64,000 nucleotides of DNA from Cauispirillum nitrogeniifigens. Lineage in GTDB: Bacteria; Pseudomonadota; Alphaproteobacteria; Rhodospirillales; Rhodospirillaceae. A program made the translations under genes and the position numbers. Below, in pieces: positions 24,686-37,198 of the stretch; positions within the stretch are counted from its first letter, which is position 1, and each line of letters starts with the position of its first letter. The notes below the pieces were generated by a model, which saw nothing but the letters and a program-made list of their open reading frames with translations, was not told where the DNA came from and did no database searches. The stretch spans positions 62,001 through 126,000 of the forward strand of contig NZ_JBLOOT010000009.1 in the NCBI RefSeq assembly GCF_049800675.1, read 5' to 3'.

Positions 24686-25552
24686 ATGGACTTCACGTTC
24701 TTCCTGATCCAGACCCTCAATGGCTTGCAGTACGGGCTGCTGCTGTTCCTGATCGCGTCGGGCCTGACCCTGATCTTCGGGATCATGCATGTCATCAACC
24801 TGGCGCACGGCGCGTTCTACATGGTCGGCGCCTATCTGGTGTGGTCGCTGACCGGGCTGTTCGACAGCTTCGTGCTGGCCATCCTGGCCGCAGTGGTCTG
24901 CGCCGCCGCGCTGGGATGGGTGATCGAGCGCTTCCTGGTCATCCACCTCTACGAGCGCGAGCACCTCGATCAGGTGCTGCTGACCTACGGCCTGATCCTG
25001 GTGCTCAACGAGGTGCAGCGCATGATGTTCGGCTCCGACGTGCACGGCGTCGCGGTGCCGGCGGCGGTCAACGCGTCAATCCGCCTGACCGACACCCTGT
25101 CCTATCCGGTCTACCGCCTGCTGCTGGCCGGCGTCTGCCTGGCCCTGGCGGTGGCCATGTACTGGATCATCCAGCGCACCCGCCTGGGCATGTGGATCCG
25201 CGCCGGGGCCGCCAACCGCGAGATGACGGCCTCCCTGGGCATCGACATCCGCCGCCTCAACGCCCTGGTGTTCGCCGCCGGCACGGCGCTGGCGGCCTTT
25301 GCCGGGATGATCGCCGCGCCCCTGTCGTCGGTCTATCCAGGCATGGGCGACAGCGTCATCATCATCAGCTTCGTGGTCGTGGTCATCGGCGGCATCGGCT
25401 CGGTCAAGGGGGCGTTCCTCGGGGCGCTGGCCATCGGCCTGGCCGACACCTTCGGCCGCGTCCTGCTGCCGGAGTTCTCCAGCGTGATGGTCTATGCCCT
25501 GATGGCCGCCGTGCTGCTGTGGAAACCCAACGGCCTGTTCGCACGGGCGTGA
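24686..25552 (+). CDS. livH: branched-chain amino-acid-type ABC permease LivH
   Basis: The 288-residue inner-membrane permease has about eight hydrophobic helices and the family signature GIMHVINLAHGAFYMVGAYL near residue 35. The conserved cytoplasmic loop TRLGMWIRAGAANREMTASLGID contacts the ATPases. The ATG at 24686 follows GGGAAAGG; an in-frame TTG at 24668 is less likely. It pairs with LivM to form the translocation channel. Confidence 0.93.
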   Translation: MDFTFFLIQTLNGLQYGLLLFLIASGLTLIFGIMHVINLAHGAFYMVGAYLVWSLTGLFDSFVLAILAAVVCAAALGWVIERFLVIHLYEREHLDQVLLTYGLILVLNEVQRMMFGSDVHGVAVPAAVNASIRLTDTLSYPVYRLLLAGVCLALAVAMYWIIQRTRLGMWIRAGAANREMTASLGIDIRRLNALVFAAGTALAAFAGMIAAPLSSVYPGMGDSVIIISFVVVVIGGIGSVKGAFLGALAIGLADTFGRVLLPEFSSVMVYALMAAVLLWKPNGLFARA

Positions 25553-25571
25553 GGCAGGAGAAGGAACCGAC

Positions 25572-26645
25572 ATGACCTCCACCTCCCCCCCGTCATCCCC
25601 CCTGGCCTCCCTCAGCGCCGCCCCGCCGACTGCCCGCGTCCCGTCGCGCCTGGGGCTGGCGCTGCTGGTCCTGGCCGCGCTGCTGGCCTTCTATCCGCTC
25701 TACGGCGGCAGCCTGTTCCCCGGCCAGCACGACTACCTGCTGCAAAAGCTGACGGCCATCATGATCCTCGCCATGGTCGCCATGAGCCTGGACCTGCTGG
25801 TCGGCATCGGCGGCATGGTCAGCCTCGGCCATGCCGCCTTCTTCGGCCTGGGCGGCTATGCCCTGGCCCTGCTGGGGCCGGAGTACGAGGCCGCCAACGT
25901 GTGGACCACCCTGCCCATGGCGCTCGGCCTGGTGGCCGCCGCCGCCCTGGTCATTGGCGCCCTGAGCATCCGCACCAGCGGCATCTACTTCATCATGATC
26001 ACGCTGGCCTTCGGGCAGATGTTTTACTACGTGTTCAGCGACGCCGACTTCGCCGGCGGGTCGGACGGCATCTACATCTACGTGCGGCCGGCGGTGGAGG
26101 TCTTCGGGGTTCAGTTGCTCGACCTCGCCGACGCCGAGACGTTCTTCTACGTCGCCTTCGCCGCCATGACCGGCACCTACGTGTTCCTGCGCGTCCTGCT
26201 GGCGTCGCCCTTCGGCAAGGTGCTGCGCGGCATCGGCATCAACCCGCAGCGGGTGCGCGGCATCGGCTACAATCCCGATGCCTACAAGCTGGTTGCCTTC
26301 GTCATCGGCGCGGTGATCGCCGGGCTGGCCGGCTACCTGTCGGCGGCGCAGTTCGGCTTCGTCAACCCGTCGATGATGTCGTGGCACCACTCCGGCACCG
26401 TGCTGGTGATGGTCATCCTGGGCGGCCTGGGCACCCTACACGGCGCCATCCTGGGGGCCTTCGCCCTGGAGATCCTGCACACCGTCATCGAGTCCCGGAC
26501 CGAGCACTGGCTGCTGGTCCTGGGCGGGCTGATCATCGTCATGGTCCTGACCCTGCCCAGGGGCATCGCCGGGCTGCTGGAGCGCCTCACCACCCTGTCC
26601 CAAAAGGTCACGAGCGATGGACATGAGAACCGTGGCGAACGCTGA
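25572..26645 (+). CDS. livM: branched-chain amino-acid-type ABC permease LivM
   Basis: The 357-residue second permease has eight to ten membrane segments and the family motif VGIGGMVSLGHAAFFGLGGYAL. The coupling loop LLASPFGKVLRGIGINPQRVRGIGYNP precedes a glycine-rich helix SGTVLVMVILGGLGTLHGAILGAF. The N-terminus is extended and proline/serine rich (residues 2-25). AGGAGAAGGAA precedes the ATG, 19 bp after livH. Its 3' end overlaps livG by 29 bp. Confidence 0.93.
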   Translation: MTSTSPPSSPLASLSAAPPTARVPSRLGLALLVLAALLAFYPLYGGSLFPGQHDYLLQKLTAIMILAMVAMSLDLLVGIGGMVSLGHAAFFGLGGYALALLGPEYEAANVWTTLPMALGLVAAAALVIGALSIRTSGIYFIMITLAFGQMFYYVFSDADFAGGSDGIYIYVRPAVEVFGVQLLDLADAETFFYVAFAAMTGTYVFLRVLLASPFGKVLRGIGINPQRVRGIGYNPDAYKLVAFVIGAVIAGLAGYLSAAQFGFVNPSMMSWHHSGTVLVMVILGGLGTLHGAILGAFALEILHTVIESRTEHWLLVLGGLIIVMVLTLPRGIAGLLERLTTLSQKVTSDGHENRGER

Positions 26646-27447
26646 CACCCGCCCGTTCCGGGAGGACGCCGCCGCCCCGCTGCCCGGCCATGGCGAGGCG
26701 GTGCTCCAGGCCAGGGGCCTGACCAAAAGCTTCGGCGGCCTGACCGCCGTGGCCCACGTCGACCTGACCGTGCACGCCGGCGAGGCCCATGCCGTCATCG
26801 GCCCCAACGGGGCCGGCAAGTCCACCCTGGTCAACCTGCTGACCTGCCACCTGCGGCCGTCGGCCGGCCGCATCGTGTTCGAGGACCGCGACATCGCCGG
26901 CCTGTCGGCCAACAGGGTGGCCCGCCTGGGCCTGGGCCGCAGCTACCAGAAGACCAACATCTTCGCCCCGCTGACGGTGTGGGAGAACATCTGGCTGGCC
27001 GGGCAGACCGCCCTGCCGCATTCCATGCGCTTCCTGCTGCCGGCCCGCCGCCACAAGGCGGTGCGCGAGCGCGTCGAGGACGCCCTGGAGATGGTCGGCC
27101 TGGGCGCCCGCGCCCACACCCCCGCCGCCGCCATGAGCCACGGCGAGCAGCGCCAGCTCGAACTCGCCATGGTGCTGGCCACCCGGCCTCGCCTGCTGGC
27201 CCTGGACGAGCCGATGGCCGGCATGGGCCCGGAAGAGAGCGAGAAGGTGGTCGAGCTGCTGCTTGACCTGCGCAAGACCTATCCCCTGCTGCTGGTCGAA
27301 CATGACATGGACGCCGTGTTCTCCATCGCCCACACCCTGACGGTGATGGTCAACGGCCGGGTCCTGGAAAGCGGCCCCGTCGAGCAGGTGCGCGAAAGTG
27401 CCGCCGTGCAGGAGGCTTACCTGGGCGACGGCGCGGAGGAGTACTGA
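26617..27447 (+). CDS. livG: branched-chain amino-acid-type ABC ATPase LivG
   Basis: The 276-residue ATP-binding subunit shows Walker A GPNGAGKSTLVNLL, the signature region MSHGEQRQLELAMVLA, Walker B LLALDEPMAGMGPEES and the switch histidine in LLVEHDMDAVF. A GRSYQKTNIFAPLTVWENI Q-loop is typical of LivG. The first 30 residues are a non-conserved extension. ATG at 26623 is an alternative start. It energises LivHM together with LivF, four bases downstream. Confidence 0.93.
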   Translation: MDMRTVANADTRPFREDAAAPLPGHGEAVLQARGLTKSFGGLTAVAHVDLTVHAGEAHAVIGPNGAGKSTLVNLLTCHLRPSAGRIVFEDRDIAGLSANRVARLGLGRSYQKTNIFAPLTVWENIWLAGQTALPHSMRFLLPARRHKAVRERVEDALEMVGLGARAHTPAAAMSHGEQRQLELAMVLATRPRLLALDEPMAGMGPEESEKVVELLLDLRKTYPLLLVEHDMDAVFSIAHTLTVMVNGRVLESGPVEQVRESAAVQEAYLGDGAEEY

Positions 27448-27450
27448 GCC

Positions 27451-28164
27451 ATGACCGACACGCTGATCGAGGCCCAGGGCCTGCACACCTACTACGGCGC
27501 CAGCCACATCCTGCACGGCGTGGATTTTTCGGTGAAACGCGGCGAAACCATCTGCCTGATGGGCCGCAACGGCATGGGCAAGACCACCACCCTGCGCAGC
27601 CTGCTGGGCCTGACGCGACCCCGGCGCGGCAGCGTGCGGGTGCGCGGGCGCGACATGACGCGGGCTGATCCGTCGGCCATCGCCCGCCAGGGCATCGCCT
27701 ACGTGCCCGAGGGGCGCGGCATCTTCGCCGGCCTGACCGTGCGCGAACACCTGCTGATGGCCGAACGCCCCGGCCCCGACGGGCGGCGCGACTGGACCGT
27801 GCGGCGGGTGCTCGACACCTTCCCCCGCCTGGCCGAACGCCTGGACAACCAGGGCACCAACCTGTCGGGCGGCGAACAACAGATGCTGTCCATCGGCCGC
27901 GCCCTGCTGACCAACCCCGACGTGCTGGTCCTCGACGAAGCCACCGAGGGCCTGGCCCCGCTCATCCGCCGCGACATCTGGCACGTCATCCGCGCCGTCA
28001 AGGACACCGGCATCGCCACGGTGATCGTCGACAAGAACGTCAAGGTCCTGCTGGATCTGGCCGACCGCAGCGTCATCATGGTCAAGGGCCAGGTGGTCTA
28101 CGACGGTGCCAGCAGCGGGCTGAAGGCCGACCCGGCGATCCTGAAGCGGCACATCGGGCTATAG
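27451..28164 (+). CDS. livF: branched-chain amino-acid-type ABC ATPase LivF
   Basis: The 237-residue second ATP-binding subunit shows Walker A GRNGMGKTTTLRSLL, signature LSGGEQQMLSIGRAL, Walker B VLVLDEATEGLAPLIRRD, and YVPEGRGIFAGLTVREHL, characteristic of LivF. The usual switch histidine region reads VIVDKNVKVLLDLADRS, so the H-loop histidine appears to be replaced (IVDKN rather than VEQN or VEHD). It ends the operon and is convergent with the formylglycine-enzyme-like gene across 40 bp. Confidence 0.93.
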   Translation: MTDTLIEAQGLHTYYGASHILHGVDFSVKRGETICLMGRNGMGKTTTLRSLLGLTRPRRGSVRVRGRDMTRADPSAIARQGIAYVPEGRGIFAGLTVREHLLMAERPGPDGRRDWTVRRVLDTFPRLAERLDNQGTNLSGGEQQMLSIGRALLTNPDVLVLDEATEGLAPLIRRDIWHVIRAVKDTGIATVIVDKNVKVLLDLADRSVIMVKGQVVYDGASSGLKADPAILKRHIGL

Positions 28165-28204
28165 GCGGTGATGCTCATGCGCCGCGCGGGCTTGCCGGCC
28201 GGTA

Positions 28205-28908
<704 letters not shown>

Positions 28909-28915
<7 letters not shown>

Positions 28916-30045
28916 GCCACGGCCTCCCACTCCGCCCGGACGTCGGCGTCGACCTCTGCCGGCAGCAGGCGGGCCCGCGCCGCAGCCACCGCCGGCGGCG
29001 GGGCCAGGCGGGCGAAGGCCCATACCGCCGCCCCGCGCACCACGGGCGCGGCGTCCTCCAGGAGCCCCTCGGCCACCGGCGCCAGATCGCCGCGCCCGCT
29101 GTTGCCCAGGGCGTTGAGGACGTTGCGCACGAAGCGGTCGCGGCCGACACGCTTGATCGGGCTGCCCGAGAACAGCGCCCGGAACGCCGCGTCGTCCAGC
29201 CCCGCCAGATCGGCCAGCGGCGGCCCGGCGTCCAGATCGGGGCGCGGGCGCAGGGCCTCGTGGTCGCAGCGTTGGGCGAAGCGGTTCCACGGGCAGACCG
29301 CCAGACAGTCGTCGCAGCCATAGACCCGGTTGCCCAGGGCGGCCCGCAGGGCGCGCGGGATCGGCCCCTTGTGCTCGATGGTCAGGTAGGAGATGCAGCG
29401 CCGGGGATCGATCTCCCGCACCCCCGTGAAGGCGCCCGTGGGGCAGACGTCCAGGCAGCGGCGGCACGACCCGCAGCGGTCGCCCTCCGGGGCGTCGGGC
29501 GGCAGGTCCAGGGTGGTCAGTATCTCGCCCAGGAACAGCCACGACCCGAAGCGGCGCGACACCAGATTGGTATGCTTGCCCTGCCAGCCCAGCCCGGCCT
29601 GCGCCGCCAGGGGCTTTTCCAGCAGCGGCGCGGTGTCGACGAAGACCTTGACCTCCGCGCCCGTCTCCTCGGCCAGTTGGCGGGCCACCTGCTTGAGGCG
29701 CTTCTTGACCAGATCGTGGTAGTCGCGGTGCCGGGCATAGACGCTGACGTAGGCGCGGTCGCCCGCCGCCAGGGCCGGCAGCGGGTCGCCGTCGGGGGCA
29801 TAGTTCATGCCCAGGACAATGGCGGTCACGGCGTCGGGCCACATGGCGGCGGGGGTGCGGCGGCGGTCCAGGGTGTCGGCCATCCATGCCATCTCGCCAT
29901 GCCGGCCGGCGGCGACATAGCCCTCCAGCCCGGCGCCGACCTCGGCCGGCAGCACGGCGCGCGTCACCGCCACGGCGTCGAAGCCGGCCTCGCGCGCAAG
30001 CTCGACGACGCGGCGCTTCAGGGTATGGGGATCACGCTCGGCCAT
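28909..30045 (-). CDS. queG: epoxyqueuosine reductase QueG
   Basis: The 378-residue cobalamin- and iron-sulfur-dependent enzyme carries out the last step of queuosine synthesis in tRNA. Two ferredoxin-like clusters show as CGSCRRCLDVCPTGAF and CDDCLAVCPWNRFAQRC. The N-terminal cobalamin-binding half has GMNYAPDGD, YARHRDYHDLVKKRL, VDTAPLLEKPLAAQAGLGW and GKHTNLVSRRFGSWLFLGEI. A HEAT-like C-terminal segment follows (VRNVLNALGNSGRGDL). Candidate starts are at 30087, 30060 and 30045; none has a strong ribosome site, and I chose the one nearest the conserved region. Confidence 0.95.
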
Positions 30046-30148
30046 GCCCTCAGCAAGCATATCCCGCCGCCCGGAGGCAAGGCCCAATACACCGCCGGCC
30101 GCCCCCCCTGGAAGGAGGGGCGGCCGGCGCCTTTCGCGGCAAACGCCC

Positions 30149-30631
30149 TCACGAGGTCTTGGTGACCTCGATGCGGCGGCTGGTTTCCTTGGCCGTCGGC
30201 GACTTGGGCAGGGCGATGGTCAGGACGCCCTTGTCATAGTGGGCGGTAACCTTTTCCGCCTCGATGGCATAGGGCAGCGGCACGGTGCGCAGGAACGACC
30301 CGGTGGTCCGCTCATGCAGGCGCCAGCCTTCCTTTTCCTCATCCGACTCGACCTTCTTGTGGCCCTGGATGATCAGGTTGTTGTCGGTCAGGCGGATGTC
30401 GATGTCGCCCTCGTCCATGCCCGGCAGGTCGGCGACGACCTCCATGCCGGTGTCCGTGTCCCGGACATCAAGCCGCGGCACCGCACGGCCGACATCAAGG
30501 GTCGGCATGCCGCGGAACATGTCCTCGAACACCCGGTCGATCTCCCTGTGCAGCGACCGGAAGACGTCGCCGCCCAGGTCCGTGGCCGGCAGCGTTTCCC
30601 GGCCGAACGGAAGCAGCGAACGCAGTGTCAT
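30149..30631 (-). CDS. Hsp20/alpha-crystallin small heat-shock protein
   Basis: The 160-residue ATP-independent chaperone holds unfolding proteins. The alpha-crystallin domain runs from PRLDVRDTDTGMEVVADLPG to GVLTIALPKSPTA, with the conserved A-x-x-x-x-G-V-L signature in AHYDKGVLTIALPK. ATG at 30631 follows AAGGAG. A TATAAT hexamer lies upstream at 30698-30703 (minus strand) without a clear -35 or sigma-32 element. It stands alone between queG and the divergent membrane-anchored protein gene. Confidence 0.93.
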   Translation of the reverse strand: MTLRSLLPFGRETLPATDLGGDVFRSLHREIDRVFEDMFRGMPTLDVGRAVPRLDVRDTDTGMEVVADLPGMDEGDIDIRLTDNNLIIQGHKKVESDEEKEGWRLHERTTGSFLRTVPLPYAIEAEKVTAHYDKGVLTIALPKSPTAKETSRRIEVTKTS

Positions 30632-30905
30632 GGCACGCTCCTTCAGCAGCACGGGGACGCCGCGCGAACGCGTGGCGGAGCCCATTGGTAACGCTTCATT
30701 ATAGCATGTCGCAGCCGGCCCAGCGATGCCGTGCGCGGAAGGCAGCCATGCAGGGGGAACCGGCCCCGCAGGCGGCGTGTCCTACCCCTTATGAAGGGGT
30801 GAATATCCCGCATGGTCTGTGCCTTTCTGTGGTCACAATAGCCGGATAGTTCTTTCGGACCGGAGGCACACATCCGGTTCGGGAAAAATGCGAAAGGAAT
30901 GGCCG

Positions 30906-31643
30906 ATGGCACGGAAAAGCCGTCGTCAGCGGGAAAGCAGCGCGCGGTTCTGGAGCGGCCTGTTCAAGCTTGGGTTCACCGCCGGCATGATCGGCGCCGC
31001 GGCGTGGTTCGCCTACGAAACCGGGCGCCAGTTGTCCACTGACGAGATCGCGGACCTCAACAGCCGCATCCAGACCCTTGAGGCCACCGCGACCAACCGC
31101 CAGCAGGAGGTCGAGCGCCTTCAGGTGACGCAGGCCGCCGCCGAGGCGCGGGCCGAGGAGTTCCGCCAGCGCTACGAGGACGTCGCCCCGGAGGCCGTGC
31201 GCGCCATCATCACCCAGGCGCGGGCCAAGATCGACGCCGGGCTGTCGCCCGACCGCCTGGCCTTCGTCATCAGCCAAGCCGAGGAACCGCGTTCCTGCAC
31301 CCCGGCCGAGACGCGCCGCTTCATCGCCAAGACCCAGAACTACGACGGTGCCAACACCTGGGTGCGGTTCAACGACGTGCTGACGATTTCGGCCGCCGGT
31401 CAGGCCGCCTCGGACGGCCGCGCCGAATGGTTCGACCCCGGCGCCGACGTCACCATGACCTTCTCGCCCCTGGGCGGCAAGGCGCAGGAGATCAGCGGCA
31501 AGCTGCCCCTGCAACACGCCATGGTCTTCAAGGGCCGCGAATACCGCTTCACCGCCACCCCCGGCCAGCGCGGCTTCATCGAGGTCACCGGCGACTGGTG
31601 CGCCTTCGCCCCCTCCCGCGAGGCCGAGGCCCTCATGCGCTGA
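30906..31643 (+). CDS. membrane-anchored coiled-coil protein of unknown function
   Basis: I do not recognise this 245-residue protein. It has a basic N-terminus (MARKSRRQRESS), one membrane helix (LFKLGFTAGMIGAAAWFAYETG) and a coiled coil (about residues 45-90, IADLNSRIQTLEATATNRQQEVERL). A globular C-terminal domain follows, with EEPRSCTPAETRRFIAKTQNYDG and GDWCAFAPSREA, where two cysteines might pair. The topology suggests the domain lies in the periplasm. AAGGAA supports the start at 30906. It is divergent from hsp20 and monocistronic. Confidence 0.75.
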   Translation: MARKSRRQRESSARFWSGLFKLGFTAGMIGAAAWFAYETGRQLSTDEIADLNSRIQTLEATATNRQQEVERLQVTQAAAEARAEEFRQRYEDVAPEAVRAIITQARAKIDAGLSPDRLAFVISQAEEPRSCTPAETRRFIAKTQNYDGANTWVRFNDVLTISAAGQAASDGRAEWFDPGADVTMTFSPLGGKAQEISGKLPLQHAMVFKGREYRFTATPGQRGFIEVTGDWCAFAPSREAEALMR

Positions 31644-31805
31644 GGCGCGGCCGGGGCGCCTGCGAGCCGCAGCACGGGTGGGCGCACCTATACTAACGGG
31701 TAGATACGCGGCCCGGCGGGGCGCCGCGCCGCGACAACCCCCGGTATGGATAGCAGCGTCGGCACGTATCCATTTTTATCGTTCCTTTTCAAAATATTGT
31801 ACTGC

Positions 31806-31835
31806 CGCCCCGGACCTCCCCCCTGGTCCGGGGCG
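31806..31835 (+). promoter_or_regulatory. 11-bp-stem hairpin in the leader of the XRE regulator gene
   Basis: CGCCCCGGACC and GGTCCGGGGCG form a perfect stem around an 8-base loop. An AT-rich stretch with TATTGT at 31795-31800 lies directly before it, so the hairpin would fall at the 5' end of a transcript starting there. The remaining 319-bp gap between the two genes holds no other gene that I can see. Confidence 0.5.
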
Positions 31836-32320
31836 TAGTGCACATGGCTTATTGCGCGTGTCCGCCTTGTACCTCATAACAAAACATCGTATCCCATCGG
31901 ATATGGAGCGCGACAAGCCGGGCCAACCGGCGGCGCGCAGGTGCAAAGGGAAATCGGATACCATGGATCAGCAGGTGAGCCAGCCGACGGCCGCGCGGCC
32001 GGGCAATCGCGCCACGGACATCGACCGCCACGTCGGAACCAAGATCCGCGAGCGCCGCATCATGCTCGGCCTCAGCCAGCAGCAGATGGCCGACATGATC
32101 GGCGTGACCTATCAGCAGGCGCACAAGTACGAACGCGGCATCAACCGCATCTCGGCGGGCCGCCTGTTCGAGATCGCCCAGGTCCTGAACGTGCCGGTCG
32201 GCTTCTTCTTCGAGGGCATGCACGGGGACACCGGCGCCGAGTTGTCGCCGCGCCAGCGCATGTGCCTGGAGGTCGCCCGCAACTTCGCCCAGATCACCAA
32301 CGAACGCCACCAGGAAGCGC

Positions 32321-34768
<2,448 letters not shown>

Positions 34769-34851
34769 CGGTGTGCGGGTTCCATCGTCTTCAAAGGGAG
34801 CAGCCTAGCCCCGCCCCCCGCCCCTGACAACCGCAGACTGCCGACGGGCGA

Positions 34852-36567
34852 TCAGGCGGCGGGCGCGAAGCCCGCTTCCGCCAGTTGCCGGTAGAAGTCG
34901 CGCAGCACTTCCTCGGCCTCGGCCGGCGTCGCGCAGTCGTCGGTGAGATGCTCGACGAAGTTGGGCTGCCGCAGATAGGAGGCGATGCGCTTGCGGGCGA
35001 TCTGCAAGGCCTTGCCCTCGATCAGGATGCCCGAGGAGCAGAACTTCACCAGCCGGGTGGCGCGTTCGCGCAGGTGCAGGTCCGGGTCGTCGAGGCGGCC
35101 GAGGAACCCTTCCCGCTCCACGTAGTCGGCCAGCAGGTCGTCGAGGCGGTCGAACAGCTCCTTGCGCGCCTGCACCGGCAGCCGGGACGCCATCAAGGCA
35201 CGCTGCACGTCGCTGATGGTCATCAGCTTCTTGGGCATGGACACGCGCGGGTGCACGAACGAATGGATGTCCACCGCCCCGCTGGCGATGCCGCGCAGGG
35301 TACGCACGATGTCGTCCATGGCCGCCGCCCCGGTGGCGGTGTCGGCGATGGTCAGCAGGTAGCGCACCCGCTGCACGGGGTCGCGGATGAGGTTGAGCAT
35401 GGCCGTCACCGACTTGCGCCGGCCGACGTCGCCGCCCTCGGAAAACTGCAACCCGCAGCGGTGGGTCAGCGCCTCGGCCATGCCGGGGCCGCCGATGACG
35501 CCCTTGACGCCCAGCAGGCGGTCGGTCAGGCGGGTCAGCGCCTCCCCCTCCTTGCTGGGGTCGTTGCGGCTGAGCGGCTGGCGTCCGCCGACCTGGCTGC
35601 GCACGCGGTCGAGAAGCACGGTGGCGCCGTTTTGCAGGCGGCCCTCGGAGAACAGGCCGCGCAGCACGCGGACCACGTCGGGCACGTCGCGCGGCGGGTT
35701 GTCCTCCTCCTTGCCCTCCATGAGGTCGACCAGGGCGATCAGCGCCGCGCACAGGTTGGGCCGCGAGCCGAGCAGTTCCTGGATGACCGTGGCCGAGCCC
35801 AGGACGTCGGCGATGAAGCCGTCGAGGATGGCCAGTTCCTCGCGGGTTTCCGCCATGGCCACGGCGCCCAGCAGAACTTCCAGCTTTTCCAGGAAGTTGC
35901 GGCGCATGTAGAGGTCGCGGGCGATGGTGCAGCGGACCAGATGGTCGCGCCGCGCCGGTCCCCCTTCGTCCAGCGCCACCTCCAGCAGCCGCCGGAAGTC
36001 CTTGGTCTTGAGCTTGTGCAGCGGCTTTTCCCGCTCGGCCTCGCGGGCGCGGGCGGCGATCATGTCGCACCAGCCGTAGATCTGGTCGCGCCGCTCGCGC
36101 GGGTCGGTGTCCGCGCGCTTGGCCTGGAGAGTTGCCACCCTATCGACGGCGGCCGGATAGACCGGCGGGTCGTTGTCCATCAGGCGGGCCAGGGCGCCGT
36201 AGTTGTGCAGCACTTCCGACGGCGTCAGGGCGACCTTCTCGAAGTACTTGCGCAGCACCTTCCACATGGTCAGGCGCGCGTCGATGCCGTAGAGGTCTTC
36301 CAGCGCCGCGCAGTCGGGGGCGTCGTCGATGTGCGAGATGGTGACCTGGGCGTCCCGGACCGAGCAACTGCGCTCGAAGATCACCGTCGGCTTGCCGAAG
36401 GAGCCGTCGCCGCGCAGGCGCTCCTTCTCGACCCGCACGGCCTCGTACTGGGCGCCGGCGGCCAGATCCTCCGCCCGCTTCAGGGCGATGGCCTCCGACT
36501 CGGTCACCTGATCGACGGTCCAGCGGCCTTCGCGCTGCACCTTGATTTCGTAGCTATAGCTCGGCAC
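34852..36567 (-). CDS. conserved-looking 571-residue cytosolic protein of unknown function
   Basis: I cannot assign a family. The protein starts PSYSYEIKVQREGRWTVDQV, which looks like a small beta domain. It continues as a long, mostly helical, charge-rich body (LHKLKTKDFRRLLEVALDEG, LEKLEVLLGAVAMAETREEL), with no signal peptide or membrane helix and no nucleotide-binding loop. Repeated leucine-rich helices suggest a helical-repeat scaffold. The start is GTG at 36567, preceded by a GGGGGAC-type site. It lies between holC and the hybrid kinase gene on the same strand. A 9-bp tandem repeat occurs in the presumed promoter. Confidence 0.7.
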   Translation of the reverse strand: MPSYSYEIKVQREGRWTVDQVTESEAIALKRAEDLAAGAQYEAVRVEKERLRGDGSFGKPTVIFERSCSVRDAQVTISHIDDAPDCAALEDLYGIDARLTMWKVLRKYFEKVALTPSEVLHNYGALARLMDNDPPVYPAAVDRVATLQAKRADTDPRERRDQIYGWCDMIAARAREAEREKPLHKLKTKDFRRLLEVALDEGGPARRDHLVRCTIARDLYMRRNFLEKLEVLLGAVAMAETREELAILDGFIADVLGSATVIQELLGSRPNLCAALIALVDLMEGKEEDNPPRDVPDVVRVLRGLFSEGRLQNGATVLLDRVRSQVGGRQPLSRNDPSKEGEALTRLTDRLLGVKGVIGGPGMAEALTHRCGLQFSEGGDVGRRKSVTAMLNLIRDPVQRVRYLLTIADTATGAAAMDDIVRTLRGIASGAVDIHSFVHPRVSMPKKLMTISDVQRALMASRLPVQARKELFDRLDDLLADYVEREGFLGRLDDPDLHLRERATRLVKFCSSGILIEGKALQIARKRIASYLRQPNFVEHLTDDCATPAEAEEVLRDFYRQLAEAGFAPAA

Positions 36568-36644
36568 AGCCCGTCCCCCGGCGTGTCTTACGGCACGGCT
36601 CCCTCCGCCCGGAGGAGATCCCCGCCTCCCGGTACGTCGTTCGA

Positions 36645-36662
36645 GTTTACGATGTTTACGAT
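36645..36662. repeat. 9-bp tandem repeat upstream of the unknown 571-residue protein gene
   Basis: GTTTACGAT occurs twice back to back in an AT-richer spot about 80 bp before the GTG start. It may be a direct-repeat operator; no known factor is recognised. Confidence 0.45.
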
Positions 36663-36698
36663 CAACCGGGCCATAGGTAATACGACCCGTGCGCGGCA

Positions 36699-37187
36699 TC
36701 AGCCGGCGGCGGCGCCGTCCCCGTCCTCACCCCCCTGGCGGGCTTTCTCGACCCAGCGGCCCTCGTCCGTCTGCTGCCAGTAGTGGAGGGTGTGCCCGGC
36801 CTCGCGCCGGGCCTTCCAGCGGGCGCGGGCAGCCGCCACGGCGGCCTCGTCGCGGCCGTTGAACAGGTCCAGCGTGCGCGGCAGGGTCGCCACCAGCGGG
36901 CTGTCCATGCCCTCGGTCAGGATCAGCAAGGTGGCGTCGTTGGGATTGTCGGTGGGGATGTCGGTCAGCCACACCGGCTGGTCGGCGGCATGGCCGTCGC
37001 GGGCGGAACCGTGCGGCAGCCAGCCGTCACGGTCCGACCACAGCAGGGTGTTGAGGTCTTCCACCCGGTCCTCCGACGCGGCGACCACCACCACCCGCGC
37101 CCCCGCCCCCAGCGCCCGCGTCAGGAGCTGGGGCAGGGCGTCCTCCAGGGAGGACTTCTGCAAGTGGTAGAAGTCGACGCGGGCCAT
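36699..37187 (-). CDS. holC: DNA polymerase III chi subunit
   Basis: The 162-residue clamp-loader accessory protein links the replicase to single-strand-binding protein. The opening VDFYHLQKSSLEDALPQLLTRAL, RVVVVAASEDRVEDLNTLLWS, PVWLTD and LDLFNGRDEAAVAAARARWK are the standard landmarks. The acidic, glycine-rich tail (GGEDGDGAAAG) is not conserved. It lies 11 bp downstream of the TrpB-like gene and on the same strand, so it may be co-transcribed with it. Confidence 0.93.
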   Translation of the reverse strand: MARVDFYHLQKSSLEDALPQLLTRALGAGARVVVVAASEDRVEDLNTLLWSDRDGWLPHGSARDGHAADQPVWLTDIPTDNPNDATLLILTEGMDSPLVATLPRTLDLFNGRDEAAVAAARARWKARREAGHTLHYWQQTDEGRWVEKARQGGEDGDGAAAG

Positions 37188-37198
37188 GGCGGGCGGGG

